Shown piece by piece: positions 1 to 38,437 of a stretch of DNA of 64,000 nt; the stretch's first letter is position 1, and each line of letters opens with the position of its first letter. Under the pieces are notes generated by a model. It did no database searches. It worked only from the letters and a program-made list of their open reading frames with translations, and was not told the origin of the DNA. Source of the DNA: Glandiceps talaboti (lineage: Eukaryota; Hemichordata; Enteropneusta; Spengelidae); assembly GCF_964340395.1 (NCBI RefSeq), contig NC_135568.1, forward strand, positions 15,216,276 through 15,280,275. The letters run 5' to 3'. The position numbers and the translations under genes were made by a program.

Positions 1-137
1 TATGTTGTCTAAGCCCTGCAGAACGTGTGTAGTACATACTAGTACTATTAGTGGAGTCACGTATCCAGCAAGCAGACATTTATTCAACTCTCTACTTTGT
101 GAAATTCACGTCATCATTTTCTCTTTTATCTGTACAG

Positions 138-25624
<25,487 letters not shown>

Positions 25625-26217
25625 GGATGGCATACAGTGTGTGTATGGTCCTGTCGTACTTTACCAGGTTTATGTTTAAGGGGTTTAACTCAATCTCGAC
25701 CCTCACAACAGTCAACCAAGTTTATGCTCTGAATAGTTTTGTAGGTTGGCTGAAATTTTATTGCTGTTTTAAGATGATAATAATGTGTGTGTTTTATTGT
25801 CATATATATATATATTCAGTTGTTATCAATTCATGGAATCACGGTCATTTGACATATAACCATAGCTATTGTGGTCATTCTAAAGTTCATGTTTTGAAAA
25901 TTCAATGTATGCACCATGTATGACCATAACAGTTATGGTCAACGTAAAGTTCACTTCTTTGAAAATATTGATTTACTCATTATGTATCACCAGCAGTGTT
26001 CCCTCTAAGTTTTTTGAGACTGAGCAACTTAAGGAGAAGGAAAGAAATGGAAAAGTTGACATGGTGGCCATGTTTGTGCAACTGGGAGGGGGGGGGGGGT
26101 TCAGAAGCTGGGTATCCCCCTCCTCTGGCCAAAGGCCAGAAGCAAAATCATATATTTATTCGGAATACAAAGCAAAACTCTTTACCTACTCTTCGATGCC
26201 GAATAGAGAGAAATAAA
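25625..26217 (+). other. Gene A 3' flank/UTR with candidate poly(A) signal
   Basis: The first canonical AATAAA I see after the stop codon is at 26212-26217, inside the hAT-type MITE at 25994-26385. Bases 25827-25993 and 26386-26440 hold about 80-bp direct repeats (ggtca...aaagttcac...ttgaaaat...atgta). No coding potential. Confidence 0.5.
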
Positions 26218-26385
26218 ACTCTCTGACAACATTTGATTTCATCATTGATTAACTTCATTTGTATATAGTTTCATTGCATTCTTGATACTTGGATATAAGG
26301 TTGTGCAAAACATGAAATTTGACTGTAAGAGCAAAATGGAGACTTTGTACAAGTAGCGTGCTAATAAGCCTTAGCGGGGACACTG
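25994..26385. mobile_element. hAT-type MITE, 392 bp, with perfect 8-bp TSD
   Basis: The ends are CAGTGTTCCCTCTAAG and CTTAGCGGGGACACTG, imperfect inverted repeats of the hAT type. They are flanked by ATCACCAG at 25986-25993 and again at 26386-26393, a perfect 8-bp target-site duplication, the hAT hallmark. No transposase. It split an array of ~80-bp repeats and contains the nearest AATAAA to gene A. Confidence 0.85.
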
Positions 26386-26964
26386 ATCACCAGCACAGTT
26401 TTGGTCAATATGTAGTTCACTTTTGAAATTATACATGTAAGTTGTGTCTATTTTAAGTATGTTTAGCCTAGATCTGGATTTTGACTAAACGTCTCTCTGC
26501 AGATTATTCCTCACATAGCTCCACCCTTCTCGTTGATTCTGTGCATGCTCACATGGTGATGTCACTGACATCATCTGATACAGTGGGTAGATCAATAAAT
26601 AAATAGTTCTAAAATTTGCTCATTTTTTCCCCAATGCGTCATTAAAGTAAATTATCGAAAACACCTCTACAGAGGAACGTTAGTTAAAGTCAGACTTTGT
26701 CACAAAGGATGCAGGCTACAGTATATTATATGTTCTTGGTTGTGTTTGTATGTGTTGTACTTCATGATTATGTTACAATATGAGGAATTAACTGACAAAG
26801 TGGCATTTTACTTTGGCATCAGTCTTCGATCAGATCATGAACTGAAGTAATGTGCAAATGCACCAGCAAATAGTACCATGTCACATTTATGACAAGTACA
26901 ACCAGAGTCAATAATGGACATTGCAAAGTTAAAGGTATACACCCTGACAAATGGCTATAAGGAA

Positions 26965-27300
26965 CATATAGGAGTCATGATAGGTGAATGGTTAGAGTGG
27001 CTGGCTTCGATTCTGCAGGTTGCTGGGTCAAGCCTCACTGTGGTCGTTTTTCTGAATGGCTAAAGTCCTTAGGCAAGATTTGAATCATGATTGTGCCCCA
27101 GTCAACCCAGCTGTATAATTGGGGACCTGGTAGTATAGAGGTTGCAATGGATTGTATCTCCTCAGCTAGGGAGATAAGGAAGTGCATAGGTTGTGGTGAT
27201 AGGTTTGTGACAGGGATAATATCTGTAATAATAAAATTTCCCACTTTGAGCGCAACGTGAGAAGTGGTATAAATATAAAAAGTGACATTATTATTGGCTC
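26965..27300 (+). mobile_element. tRNA-derived SINE, copy 2
   Basis: The 5' part has a tRNA-like A box (TGGTTAGAGTGGCTGG) and B box (GCTGGGTCAAGCC). It is followed by a body shared with the 11027-11400 copy (cagtcaacccagctgtataa, ttggggacctggta, ggttgcaatggattgta) and a tail rich in ATTATTATT. Both copies are in + orientation. Confidence 0.75.
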
Positions 27301-27439
27301 TACCATATGGCCATCATTTCGGGGGGGGGGGGTGGTTGAAATGCATGATAGAAATATAATAACCATGTTTGACAAATTGTTATCCGTCAATTCCTTGTAA
27401 TGTGTTTCTCTGTTGCATGTATTATTGTACCTCTCTTAA

Positions 27440-29256
27440 AGTGTACATGCAAAGGTACATACTTTTTTTCGTAATTATGTTTATTTTGCCATAAAAATAA
27501 ATGAAATTGCATTCATACCTCTAAATATTGCGCGCATTGGCAAGAAAGTCGCAAAAATACTTGCCCCCTTAATCCCCTGTGCTTCGACTAACTTCGGCAC
27601 CGCAACCAGCTCACGAAAGGTGTCGAGGTCCCACGTGTTACAAAAGCCTTCTAAGCCTTTGTGTAATGTTTACTTATGAATTACTAATTACGCTTGCATT
27701 ATAGTATTATCTGTAACTGTACATATTGTGGTGTACCAGTTTAGTCTTCCGACAACAATGGTTCCTTGGTGTTTTGTCGGCAGCACCCGCAGTGAAACAT
27801 CACCCTACACACATTTCCGAGTGATATAACTGAGTAGGTAATAATGGGTGAAGGCAGTTGAAATCACGTAAAAACTGGACAGTGACGCCATACAGTGAAA
27901 GTCGGTAAATGTTACCGGGGCCGGGGTTCTCCACGCCACCGGTGTAGCCATGATCAAAGCGAAAAAAGGAAGACAAATAAAATAATTTGAAATGATGTTT
28001 TCAAGAAAGCAAGTTAGCTTCATAAAATATTTTCATTACGATAGCATTTGTTTTTAAACAATGCGTAGTCCGATTGTATGTTTTGATTTCCATGTTGCTG
28101 GGAGTCGATCGTTTTCATTGTGATACATCACATACATCGTCGGAATCATATCAAAGTAAAAAGACGCAACGCTCATTATAATGTTGCTATTTTTGTTTCC
28201 ATTGTTTTGTCTACATGAACAATTACTGTGTCATGCCAATCACATGTCAAAAGTGGATGGACACAGCAAAGTACAGTCAGCACTAAGCATCACGCTCCCA
28301 GGTCAAATAACTTCAACAACGTAAGACATGTCTATCCATAAAAAACTCAAACAAAAATGGTCGGAGACAATACACAATACACCACAGTACGGTCGGCTTC
28401 AGTGAACATGGGCCGTGCTTTGAAAGAAGATGAAACCACTTCATGTCACTGTGTGGATGGTAATGAACGCAGTAAAAAATGAAATAAAGTACGTGTACAC
28501 ATAGCTTTCAAGAGGGACGGTTATCCAACAAAACGTTCTGCTCTAACGAATTTGTGGGTCTACTTTCGCGAAGATTTTGAATGGTCATAGATTGAATGTA
28601 CTGTTACAACACGCTACATTTGAACAACTTGAGAGAATATTATGGGGAACTCTTGAAGCCATTCTCATTCTCTGTATGTTTGATGGGAATGGAAATATTA
28701 CATAATTTTCGTTTCGATTACATTGTCTGCAGGAGCTGTTTTCCACCCATTGAATAGTTATGTCAACAAAGGACGCTGAACAGCATTCACTTTATGTAAA
28801 CAACACGGACATACTCATTCACTGCCAGAGGAACTATCGTTACTGCTAGCGGTCGGTTCGAATGAATTTGGCTAAATCACACCATCAGATGTTAATGCTG
28901 GAGTGTATTGCTCTACGCTTGAGGAATCTGATCAATATTCAACGTCGGGTTCTGGCGAAAACGGGTTTTGAAGTTGACCTTCTGGTTCGACCATAATGGC
29001 TTTGCATGTAAAGATACACTAACGAATGCGTTTGTGTTCCCGAAGTGACGTCATAAAGTTCCAAATCCTGTCCTATCCATATGCAAATGAGAGGTACTTA
29101 CCTGAAGGTGCTCTGTGGCTGAGCCAAGAGTGCCTCATTTTTCGCGCAATTTCTCGTGTTAGAATTATATTGTACTATTACAAACCCGATTTCCTTTATT
29201 TTTATTGCAAAATAAACATAATTACGAAAAAAAGTATGTACCTTTGCATGTACACT
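27440..29256. mobile_element. 1.8-kb non-autonomous DNA transposon with TTAA flanks (piggyBac-like)
   Basis: Terminal inverted repeats of about 68 bp with only two or three mismatches: the left end starts AGTGTACATGCAAAGGTACA and the right end finishes TGTACCTTTGCATGTACACT. Each end abuts TTAA (27436-27439 and 29257-29260), the target duplication of piggyBac-type elements. The interior is relatively GC- and CpG-rich, with no long open frame and no transposase motif. The AGTG terminus is not the common CCC of piggyBac, so the superfamily is tentative. Confidence 0.8.
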
Positions 29257-29260
29257 TTAA

Positions 29261-30002
29261 GTTAACACGGTGAAAGATAAATATTTGAATATGAATTCAG
29301 AACCACACCCAGTAAGGTAACAATTAAAGTAACACGCCATATAACAACATGCTTTTTTGTTGATGTTCATACTAATTACAAAATATCGTGTGACCGACAA
29401 GTGCAGTCTGAGAGTGTAAGGGAAATACTACAGAACCGTTATTACTTGATTTGTTTTGTTGTTGATGGCTGTTATTTCATATGGCAACCTTATCGACGCG
29501 TACGTACTAGTAAGTGTTATTGAATTGAATTTAATTCAATTTAATTAATATCGTATCGAACGACCACCGTACTTTGAAAAATGTGATAATGTTGAATAAA
29601 TGAATGAATGTGAAAGTTGAGTTTGTCTATTGGCGAGCCAGTTCTGATTGCTATGTTTCTACAGTAACACCTCTAAATGATGGTTCCATCGGTTTATTAA
29701 AATTATTTTTTAAAGTACAAAAAAAGTAAGAGTATGTTCACATATTTGATATACTTTCATTTCATAATCGTACTTTAACAGTCTGACGGTGTGATTTTTT
29801 CTAATCCTACCGTACAAAGAGTCATTTGTTTACGTCAGATTGGTGAAATGTAATGTCGGTCGGGTCATGAGAAACATTATAATTAAGTACGACACTTTTA
29901 GACGCTTTTCGTTAATGGGTGATTGGTTTTTGCACTTCAAATTATTTATTTATTTAGCTATCTTTTCGTGTCAGTATTGTTCACTATTTGTTTGTTTGTC
30001 TT

Positions 30003-30062
<60 letters not shown>

Positions 30063-30600
30063 AATATCATGTCAAATCCTGAAGGTTAATCAGTTTTCAA
30101 GTTCAATATGACAAATATTTTAGCAAAATATTTCAAAAAACAGCAGCGTAAGCGGTATAGTTCTAGCAGAAAGTTCATGATAGATTGATTACGCCTATGT
30201 ATTGGCAATTGCAAGCTATTTGGCAACAAGGTACTGTAGCAGTCGTGGCATGGTGTGATGGTATGTTCTGGTAAGGAATGTGGTAAAAGGCCTCGTGGAA
30301 GGTAGAAACTGTGACACTGCATGCATCATACCATAGACAGTCCCACCATTGTCTATGATCACAGTCTTTAGTACAAATCTCGTGGATGGACTAGATCGTC
30401 TTGGGGAGGCCGGGGTGTATAGTTTGTAACTGTTTTTACAGCTACAGTTGCCTTTCTTCTACATGGCCATGGGTTTATAACCTGTGTAAGTCATGTATTA
30501 TGAATTATGTGGACTGTGATGATAGCTGTCCATATAGATTACGTCTCGACTGGGTGGTGGTACCGTGAGGTTCGAATTGAACACACAAAATATCACGAAT
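29261..30600. other. Intergenic; TCTG microsatellite, nothing coding seen
   Basis: AT-rich sequence with a (TCTG)n run at 30002-30061 and no exon-like structure on either strand. Confidence 0.5.
30002..30061. repeat. (TCTG)n microsatellite
   Basis: 60-bp tetranucleotide run. Confidence 0.95.
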
Positions 30601-30687
30601 CCCAAAGGACACTGTAACTGTCCGACTTATTTCAATGATTTAATCCGATGATACTAATCTCACTGTCATTGGGGCGATATATTGCTT

Positions 30688-31043
30688 AGCTGGTTCCACG
30701 CTCACCTACAGTGCAGTGCGGGTTACGGTCCATTGCTTGTCTTTGACACAACCAGGTCATAAACCGATAAGAAACTGCACAATACTAACACATCAAGATA
30801 GCAAGATTACATGAATTCAGATTCTTGCTACATGTTGTCTACATTTTGCTTAAAGAAATTGGTGCCCGCATGTCTGCGTCTACTTGCAGCGTGTTTTAAG
30901 AGGTTAATTCATTCAGACTAAATGTAATGTAGCAAGAAATTGGATCTTGCAATCTTAAAGTGTAGCATGTGCAGTTTCTTATTAGTTCACTCAATGTTGT
31001 AATAAAACAGAGTGAGTGAACAGTTACCTGCGACGCGCTGTAC
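30688..31043. mobile_element. Foldback MITE family 1, copy 1
   Basis: Long imperfect inverted arms. The left contains tgacacaaccaggtcataaa and gataagaaactgcacaatac; the right contains aatcttaaagtgtagcatgt and gcagtttcttattagttcac. The same arms recur at 36107-36486, with single-arm relics near 11425-11505 and 46790-46835. Confidence 0.65.
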
Positions 31044-31869
31044 ATGTACGCCCAGTCCTTACATCACCTTGACCAAATCGATTGGGCTTTTCTTCAAACA
31101 CACTTGATGAAACTCATATTGAGTGACATGCCTACATTCATTTATCACGCGTTCTCAGTCCACAGACATGTAAGACTTGCCTGTGCTCTCACGGAACTCT
31201 CCTGAATAAAAATTACAAAGTCCACTATTTCTGTACGAACGTTTGTAACATTCAGCTCTAATGAATAGTAGTAAGTCGGTCAGTTTCCCTTTGACCACAT
31301 TTTGGTTGACCATATTGTCGTCAGCTCGGAGTACATATATAGTGGTGATCAAAGGCTTATATATAGTCTATAGATGCATTATCACCGCCAGCTATGTTAC
31401 ATAGACTCATTTCACCATAAAGGGCTGTATGCAAACATTAAATACCAACAATGCAAGCTAGCTACCAACAAGTCACTTTTCAAAAATGCGCAACTCTAGT
31501 ACCAACATCTCTAGCTCTCCCGCAGAAGTCGCCCTACTTAATTAATTACTCTCCCTGTTTTAAAACCCATCTCGGTGGAAACAGTAGAAATGACAATTTT
31601 GAATTGTCAAATATCAATATTTGGCACGAGTTAAGCTGAGCTGATTAGGACGAATTGAATGTGTCATTCCTGTCTAATCTTATAAGTGTGTACTATAGTG
31701 GAGTTAGGGAAGAAAAGCCATGTGGTCGTAAGCAGCCCAGAAAACTTGTATCCAGAGAAAACATACACTGCACATGGAACAAAGAGGGAATGAATAATCA
31801 CATCCAGACGCCTAAAACTTCAAACAATCAACTTTTACCACGGAATTTCCTAAATAATATGAACTTATA

Positions 31870-32390
31870 AAGCTGTGCTACTAGCTGCAACTGGGACGGG
31901 TTTTTTTGAAAATATTTTGCTTAGGTACAATAACTTACTCCTAATAATCGTACACACAGTGTGAACAATATTGCATCACCTGTGGGTAATCGTATTGTTG
32001 TAGCTGTATACAATCAATCAAATCAAATTAAATTTTGGGTCCACACCAAAAATTAGCGCCCTCAATGGCAATCATTATTTGAATCTGTTTCTGTACTACT
32101 TATGGCTAATATCGACTACTAATTAACATGTACAATGTCTAATTATTGGTATATAACAATTGTAAAATGATACACCAGTTACACCTAGTACAGTTTTGAC
32201 GATAGTGACAGATCTAAAATCGAGCATTCGCTCAAGATTTAAACTTGCGACTACATCCCCATAGATAAAATTCACCACTAATTAACAGATACAATGTCTT
32301 TTTTTTAAGCACTTGGCTAATTTTTAGTTAATATATTTTTGGCTATATGATGAAAAAATGTCCCAGTTGCAGGTAGAGTAAGTTTGATAA
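31870..32390. mobile_element. Foldback MITE family 2, copy 3
   Basis: The ends ctactagctgcaactgggac (left) and gtcccagttgcaggtagag (right) are inverted. A further partial end (ttacacctagtacag) lies near 32180. Related copies are at 5363-5563 and 24549-24895. No coding. Confidence 0.6.
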
Positions 32391-33242
32391 CAATAACGGT
32401 GGTGTATTTATAATGCGCCTGCTCTCCTGGGAGCTCCCGGCGCTCACTTAACAAGTGTTCCCCCAGTATGGATCTATAACGTTACGTCGCAATAGCGCTT
32501 TGACTTCTGAAACTCCCTAGGGAGAATGCAATCCAATATATCCTTTATAAGAGTATAGGATCAAAGCATTCACAGAGCAACCGCTATCCTACCTATTATA
32601 CAGTTGGGTTGGCTGAGGCACAATCGTTGTTCAAATCTCGCCCAAGGATATTAACTGTGTGTTTTTTTCAATTTTACTCTATGCTCTGTGGAGAATGACC
32701 CGAGCTTGTTTGAACTGAGATATATTCACATGTCTGTCACTCAGACTATTTTGTCCCGCAGGGTACACGACATATAGGGGAAGTATATTGCATTACAGTT
32801 GTCAGTTCATTTAGTAAATGAGATACTCTTTCTCTTGCTAGGTGGCTGTAACCTTGAGTTAGTGACTTTAGTGACGTTTACAGAAATTGACGAAATATTT
32901 CCCCCACAGTTACTTTAGCTTATATCTCGCATACCAAGTGTTTATATTCTTCATCGTTCATTCGTCATACGCCACTGCAATTTCAAGACTTTTGTATATG
33001 ATCCATCAGGGACAAACTTATTTCATGAAAAAATCAGAGACAAAAACAGTAAAATGTATACTTATACCGAATCATAACTTGACACTGTTACATTTGTATA
33101 TGAAAAAAATTCGTTCTTTTTTCCGCATTGTCAGCACGGACGCAATTTAATTGATAATCTTGTCGAGTATTTTAGTTCAACTACTGTGACAGCAGTTTAA
33201 GGATAGTCGTGATAAGGTTTATCATTGCGATTTCATGCTTAC

Positions 33243-33470
33243 CTCTCGATCATCAAGATCTGGTGAATTCATCGCTCCGACCATCTGATCTCCCTCGGTG
33301 TTGATCATACAGGCACCGCTACCTTTCGCTGCATCGTCGGCGTAGTCGTAGTATGTGATTTCCCCCTCGAACGAACCATCTAGGGTTACATCGCACGTTA
33401 ACTCTGCAGAAAAAGACAAGTCTGCATTGTACCAACATAACCAAGTGATGACAAGATATCGCCCAAACAT
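33243..33470 (-). CDS. First exon of secreted expansin-like (double-psi beta-barrel) protein, partial
   Basis: On the minus strand, ATG at 33470 opens a 76-codon phase-0 exon ending at a good donor (GAG/GTAAGC). Residues 1-21 form a signal peptide (MFGRYLVITWLCWYNADLSF, Ala-rich end). Then follow LTCDVTLDGSF, GEITYYDYADDAA, GSGACMINTEGD and GAMNSPDLDDRE. The G.[AIV]T.Y.....G.GAC.......AMNSP pattern is the first half of the DPBB fold of expansin/EG45/RlpA-like proteins, which bind or loosen polysaccharides. The later exons (second cysteine pairs, DRC..C) should lie at lower coordinates on this strand, but I could not find them. It may be a live gene with long introns or an orphan exon. Family call moderate. 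Confidence 0.5.
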
Positions 33471-33597
33471 TTTGGAAGCTGTTTTTTGAGTTCCGACGTA
33501 AACTTTTCGTTAATAATCCGATTCGATCGATTATCCTCTTCCAAATCTTCGCTTGCAGCGCTGTCAATGCATATAGACGGTCAGATGAAAGGGGCTA

Positions 33598-33608
33598 GGT
33601 TTAAATAG
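33598..33608 (-). promoter_or_regulatory. TATA-like box upstream of expansin-like exon
   Basis: CTATTTAAACC on the minus strand about 130 bp before the ATG at 33470. Distance and sequence suit a TATA box with a short 5' UTR. It is a weak motif alone in AT-rich DNA. Confidence 0.3.
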
Positions 33609-33611
33609 CAG

Positions 33612-34205
33612 TTGACAGGATTCCCCCTAGCAACTGTCACCATCGGATTCTTTCATTGGAAACACACTGATATTGTTGATGTGGAAGGTTACAGAGGTCA
33701 AACTGACCATGTACTGTAACTTGTACAAATAACGATATACACGACGTTTGAAGACCAGGCGTGTCGTCACTCGGTGGTTCATTCTCTTTATTGTCATAAG
33801 TGACACATCTATGTCAAGTAAATATATTGAAATTGTCAAAAGTGTCCTCAATTTCTGATATTATAAAGTGGTATTTTTGGAAGTGTCGCTACTTTTTTTG
33901 CTTGTTTAATTTTGCTGGTTTTTTTTTAATTTGTGGCTTTGCCTTAGAAGTGTATCCTATGTTGTGCTGTTGTATTCGTTTGAGACAGACAAGGTATATA
34001 GGGTTTGATGTGTCTTGTATAATGTTATGTTCACTTATTTTCAGGGGGCTTTCACTTTAGAGTTACATAATATAACAAACTATACAATTACGTCTTGCGG
34101 TCATATATCATACATAGACCAAAGTATGCATATACTCTAGATCGCCTAAAAATATGGGAAAGAAATCAGTCCAAGTAAAAAGACAATATAAAGTGTATAT
34201 TCTAG
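33612..34205. other. Intergenic, nothing recognised
   Basis: AT-rich sequence with short T-runs. No exon-like or RNA-like structure recognised. Confidence 0.4.
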
Positions 34206-34213
34206 TTTTCATT

Positions 34214-34490
<277 letters not shown>

Positions 34491-34628
34491 TTTCCTTTTG
34501 TGATTTACTTTACATAAAATACATTTCTGCTCATCGCACAATTTCTTTTTTCGCTTCTATCCCTATTCCGTGTTGACGAATTACTACTTAATTAATACAT
34601 TTTCAATTACGGCATGATGGGTTGTATG

Positions 34629-34873
34629 TCTCACACAAGGTGTTTTGTTACAAATTACAAAAAAAATATAGACACTGATAGCGAGCAAGCACTTAAAATG
34701 ATACATTTTATCTCACAGTAAACACAAATCAACATCACTGTCAGAGAGATTCAAACACAAAACTTTATTTGTGTTCACAGTGAGATAAAATGTAACATTC
34801 CAAGTGCGTTCACGGTATCAGTGCCTGGCTGTATGTTGTTTATGTCATTCGTAACAAAACATTTTGTGTGAGA
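34629..34873. mobile_element. Foldback MITE family 3 (245 bp)
   Basis: Arms of about 100 bp are near-complementary, from the ends tctcacacaa (34629) and ttgtgtgaga (34873) inward through tgttttgttac, acattttatctcac and aacacaaat. The central loop is about 35 bp. No coding capacity. Confidence 0.7.
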
Positions 34874-35519
34874 TGTAAAACGGTATAGTCTTTCTGGTTT
34901 GGGTAGTAAAGTTAGTCAAACATACAAACATAAATAAAAGTCTTTGAAAGAGCAAGGGTGAGAAAATTCCACTTTATGTCTAAGATTGCGTGGTCTGAGT
35001 TTATGCGTAAATTTCATGTATAGTACTTTGATCGATTGAAAATATAATATAATGATATGGTAATAGAGAATCTAGATAGATTGTATTAAATTTGTTAGTG
35101 TTTCTTTTTCCCTTTCATTTTTTTGTCTGTGTACGTGTGTAATGTTTGAGTAGAGTTACTAAAACTTACAAAGATGAAATAGTTTCTAAAAGTTTGAGAA
35201 GAAAGTTCTGTGTAAGCTCAACGAATAGCATGTTGATTAAGTATATTGATATAGTAGAAACGAGTCCTGATGCATTGTATCAAACCATAATGGTTAAATA
35301 ATTACTGGACTACACATTGTGCTTTTAATCATAGTCAGTTCATGGTGACTTGCGTAGTATTCGCAATCTTAGACGGCAAACAGAATATTGTATAGATCTG
35401 TTTTGACCCAGCCTGCTATTAGAGTCTGAGATTTGGCGTGTATTTGCGTCAGCAACGGATATTGTACAAAAGAATGAAGTATCGTCCTCACTCCTATTAT
35501 ACCTCCACAGGCTAAAGTT

Positions 35520-35662
<143 letters not shown>

Positions 35663-36106
35663 GCTCCCGTTCTCTCTTGCTTTCTCGCTCACATTCTCTC
35701 TCTCGCTCCCTGTCTCGCTTTCATCCCTAATTTGTATACGTTCGCTGTCCGTCCCAACATGGAGCTTTCAGAAATAAAAGTGACAATCTTTGCCAATACA
35801 GGTCACTTGTTCAAACTGTTTCAGCAAAGTAAAGCAACATCTCAAAGGAATTTACTGTGGTTCTCTCAAGTGTCAATGTGATTATTCCGGGATGGTGAGA
35901 GTGATTGGGGAACAGTGAGCCTTAACAAAGGTGGACAAAGAGTATTTTAACCCGGACAGCGTGAAACGTTAACATGGAGTACAACACAGTGAAACTGTAC
36001 TTCAAGTCAAGGACAATATCGGAACAATACAACAACTGCCGACAAAGGAATGACTGCAACAATAATGGGAATGCTACGTTTAAGGATAAGAGAAAATGAA
36101 GTACAG

Positions 36107-36486
36107 GGTGCTGCAGGTTACTGTTTACTCGTTCTGTTTGACACAACCATGCAGAAACCTATAAGAAACTGCACATGCTACACTTTAAGATATCTGGATT
36201 GAATGAATAATATTTCTTGTTGCTTTTTGTCTAAATAGAACGAGCCAGCATACCAGCATGCAAACATCATATTCAATTATACATACATGTATATCAAAAT
36301 ACTGATGTCTGTCTGTCCATCCATATGTCTGCTCCTAATTGCAGTATATTTATTCCATTCAGACTAAATGTAGCAAAGAATTTCAATCTTGTTATCTTAA
36401 AGTGTAGAATGTACAGTTTCTTATCAATTTATGCGTGACTGTGTCAAACAGCGTGAGTTAACAGTATCCTGCTATGCGCTGTATGA
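36107..36486. mobile_element. Foldback MITE family 1, copy 2 (~380 bp)
   Basis: Left arm: gctgcaggttactgtttact, tgtttgacacaacc, ataagaaactgcacatgcta, cactttaagat. Right arm, inverted: atcttaaagtgtagaatgta, cagtttcttat, ctgtgtcaaacagcgtgagt. Arms are about 130 bp and roughly 75% matched. The arms match the element at 30688-31043. Confidence 0.7.
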
Positions 36487-36489
36487 CAA

Positions 36490-38250
36490 GAGGCATAAGA
36501 GGGGTAAGCAAGTGGTACTACGTCAATGTAATCGCTTTATATTCGTGGACTGTAAAAAAATATTAACAAAAAATAATCAAGTCTGAACTGGTAATCAGAT
36601 TACTTAGCGGTTGCCTAGATAATTTTAAACTGGGCATTTTAGTTACTGAGTGGTCATTTTCATTCCAACGTAAGGGGTTTCTATTTATAGCAACCATTTC
36701 TGCAAATCTGTACCACTCTTTAATATTGTTAGATATTGTAGTCACCACTACGGTGTGCCCAGTAACATGACTGGTATGTGTGACGGTGTAGTATGAGTAC
36801 AGTAAAGGCATTGTTGAAAACTCGAGCTCGTCAAAGTTTCAGTTCTTTCATAGATAATGGTAGGGTGTAGACTTGTTGAAGTCTCTAGGCTTTTTTTCTT
36901 TCTTTATTCGTCACACAATTGTGTCCATTTGTGCAAAATAGCGACCTGAGTGAGTGATTGCGAACAGTCGGGTGAAGGCTAAGCCCATTGAGACTACTTG
37001 TAACGGGGAGGGGGGGGGTGACCACATTATCCTTCCCAGACTTTGAAATCAATAACAAATTCAAAACATTTGTTGATTATGAGACCTAAACAAACCTCCC
37101 AAGGGAATGGTGACAGCCTAGCCCGGGTGCTTTTCTTTCACCGAATACAGTCTCAAGATAACAAGAAAAGCGCAGTATTGTATTAGCGCCACATCCAGCT
37201 AGGGGATGGACTGCGACAGCCATGATTGACAGCTGGGATGGTGACACTTACCACGCACCGTGCACCGAATTAGATCTTTGGAGTAATGCTCCAAAGGAAC
37301 GGTAGCTAACAATACCTGAATGACCTCATTTATTCTCGGCATGATGACATGTAACATGGATGGTGAACAGAGAATTTACAAAAGCGCTAAAATTTGGACA
37401 CAAATATAAATTCGGCCATGCAGCGATACTAATTTGTACATAGTCATACAGACCACAATTATTTTTTGTGAATTATTTTTGTTTGGCTCAGCTTGACACC
37501 AAACTGTCCCAAGGGAGGCACAGTAGGCAATCTGGAGTACAAGTGAAGTGTTTTTGACTAAAAGGTACTAGTGTGAAATTGACAAAAACTTGTGGTCGTT
37601 AATGCTGCTGGTATTTTGGTGTAGCAAGCTGAGACATTTTACTGACCAATGTCACAATTTTGTACACGAAATCAGGCTTCCCTGGTTGCTGGCTTTGGGT
37701 ATGGTTTCAATTCTTCGCAGCGTGCAACTCAACATGGGTAAAAAAGAACCTTCGTTGCCATAACAATAAATAAATGTAGGGTGTTTGTTATTGTCGATGC
37801 GTAGGACAGTGTTAAATTTAGGAATCCTAATGTTATAATATTATGAACCCTTTTTTTCTATAAAGCGCCCTCACACCGCAGACTATTTGGTATCACGATT
37901 TAGTATCGACATTTGAGCGAAATTTACATATAATAAAATCGACCTTATTCCAATAAAACAAATACTTTTTACATAGTAAAATCCTGTGAAGTAGTTTTCA
38001 TTCGAATTCACGCAGTTTGAGTTCTCTAGTTACTGTGTTGATACTTTTCCATACAAGGTTAGTATTCTCATCGTTATGTAAATGAACTACTCGAAGGGAC
38101 AAAAACCATTTATACAACTTATCCAAGTGTTGAGAATCATTCAAAAGCAGTTGACGAAGTAATTTTGACGACATTATGGCCAGAGGGACAAATTTTGAAA
38201 TTCTTCAGATACCATGTACTGCGCCCTCATCGTTTTCACAAGACTTTTAG
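36490..38250. other. Intergenic, nothing coding seen
   Basis: No splice-bounded coding segment or repeat with clear ends was recognised. A G-run lies near 37003-37019. Confidence 0.4.
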
Positions 38251-38292
38251 AACAACATCACAATTTGTAAAAAGGCAAATTGTGATGTTGTT
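38251..38292. repeat. Perfect 17-bp inverted repeat (hairpin)
   Basis: AACAACATCACAATTTG at 38251-38267 and its exact complement at 38276-38292, with an 8-bp spacer. It sits just before a TTTG microsatellite and the start of the 2.3-kb duplication. It is absent from the second copy. Confidence 0.8.
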
Positions 38293-38400
38293 TGTTTGTT
38301 TGTTTGTTTGTTTGTTTGTTCGTTCGTTCGTTCGTTTGTCGGTTTGTTTAATAAATCCAGGAAGGATCTGAGGGTACAATTTAACCACCCCCCAAAAAAA

Positions 38401-38437
<37 letters not shown>

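Noticed and set aside
27805-28023. Minus-strand frame starting with a hydrophobic stretch
   Set aside because: It is interior to the TTAA-flanked element, with no domain and no splice context.
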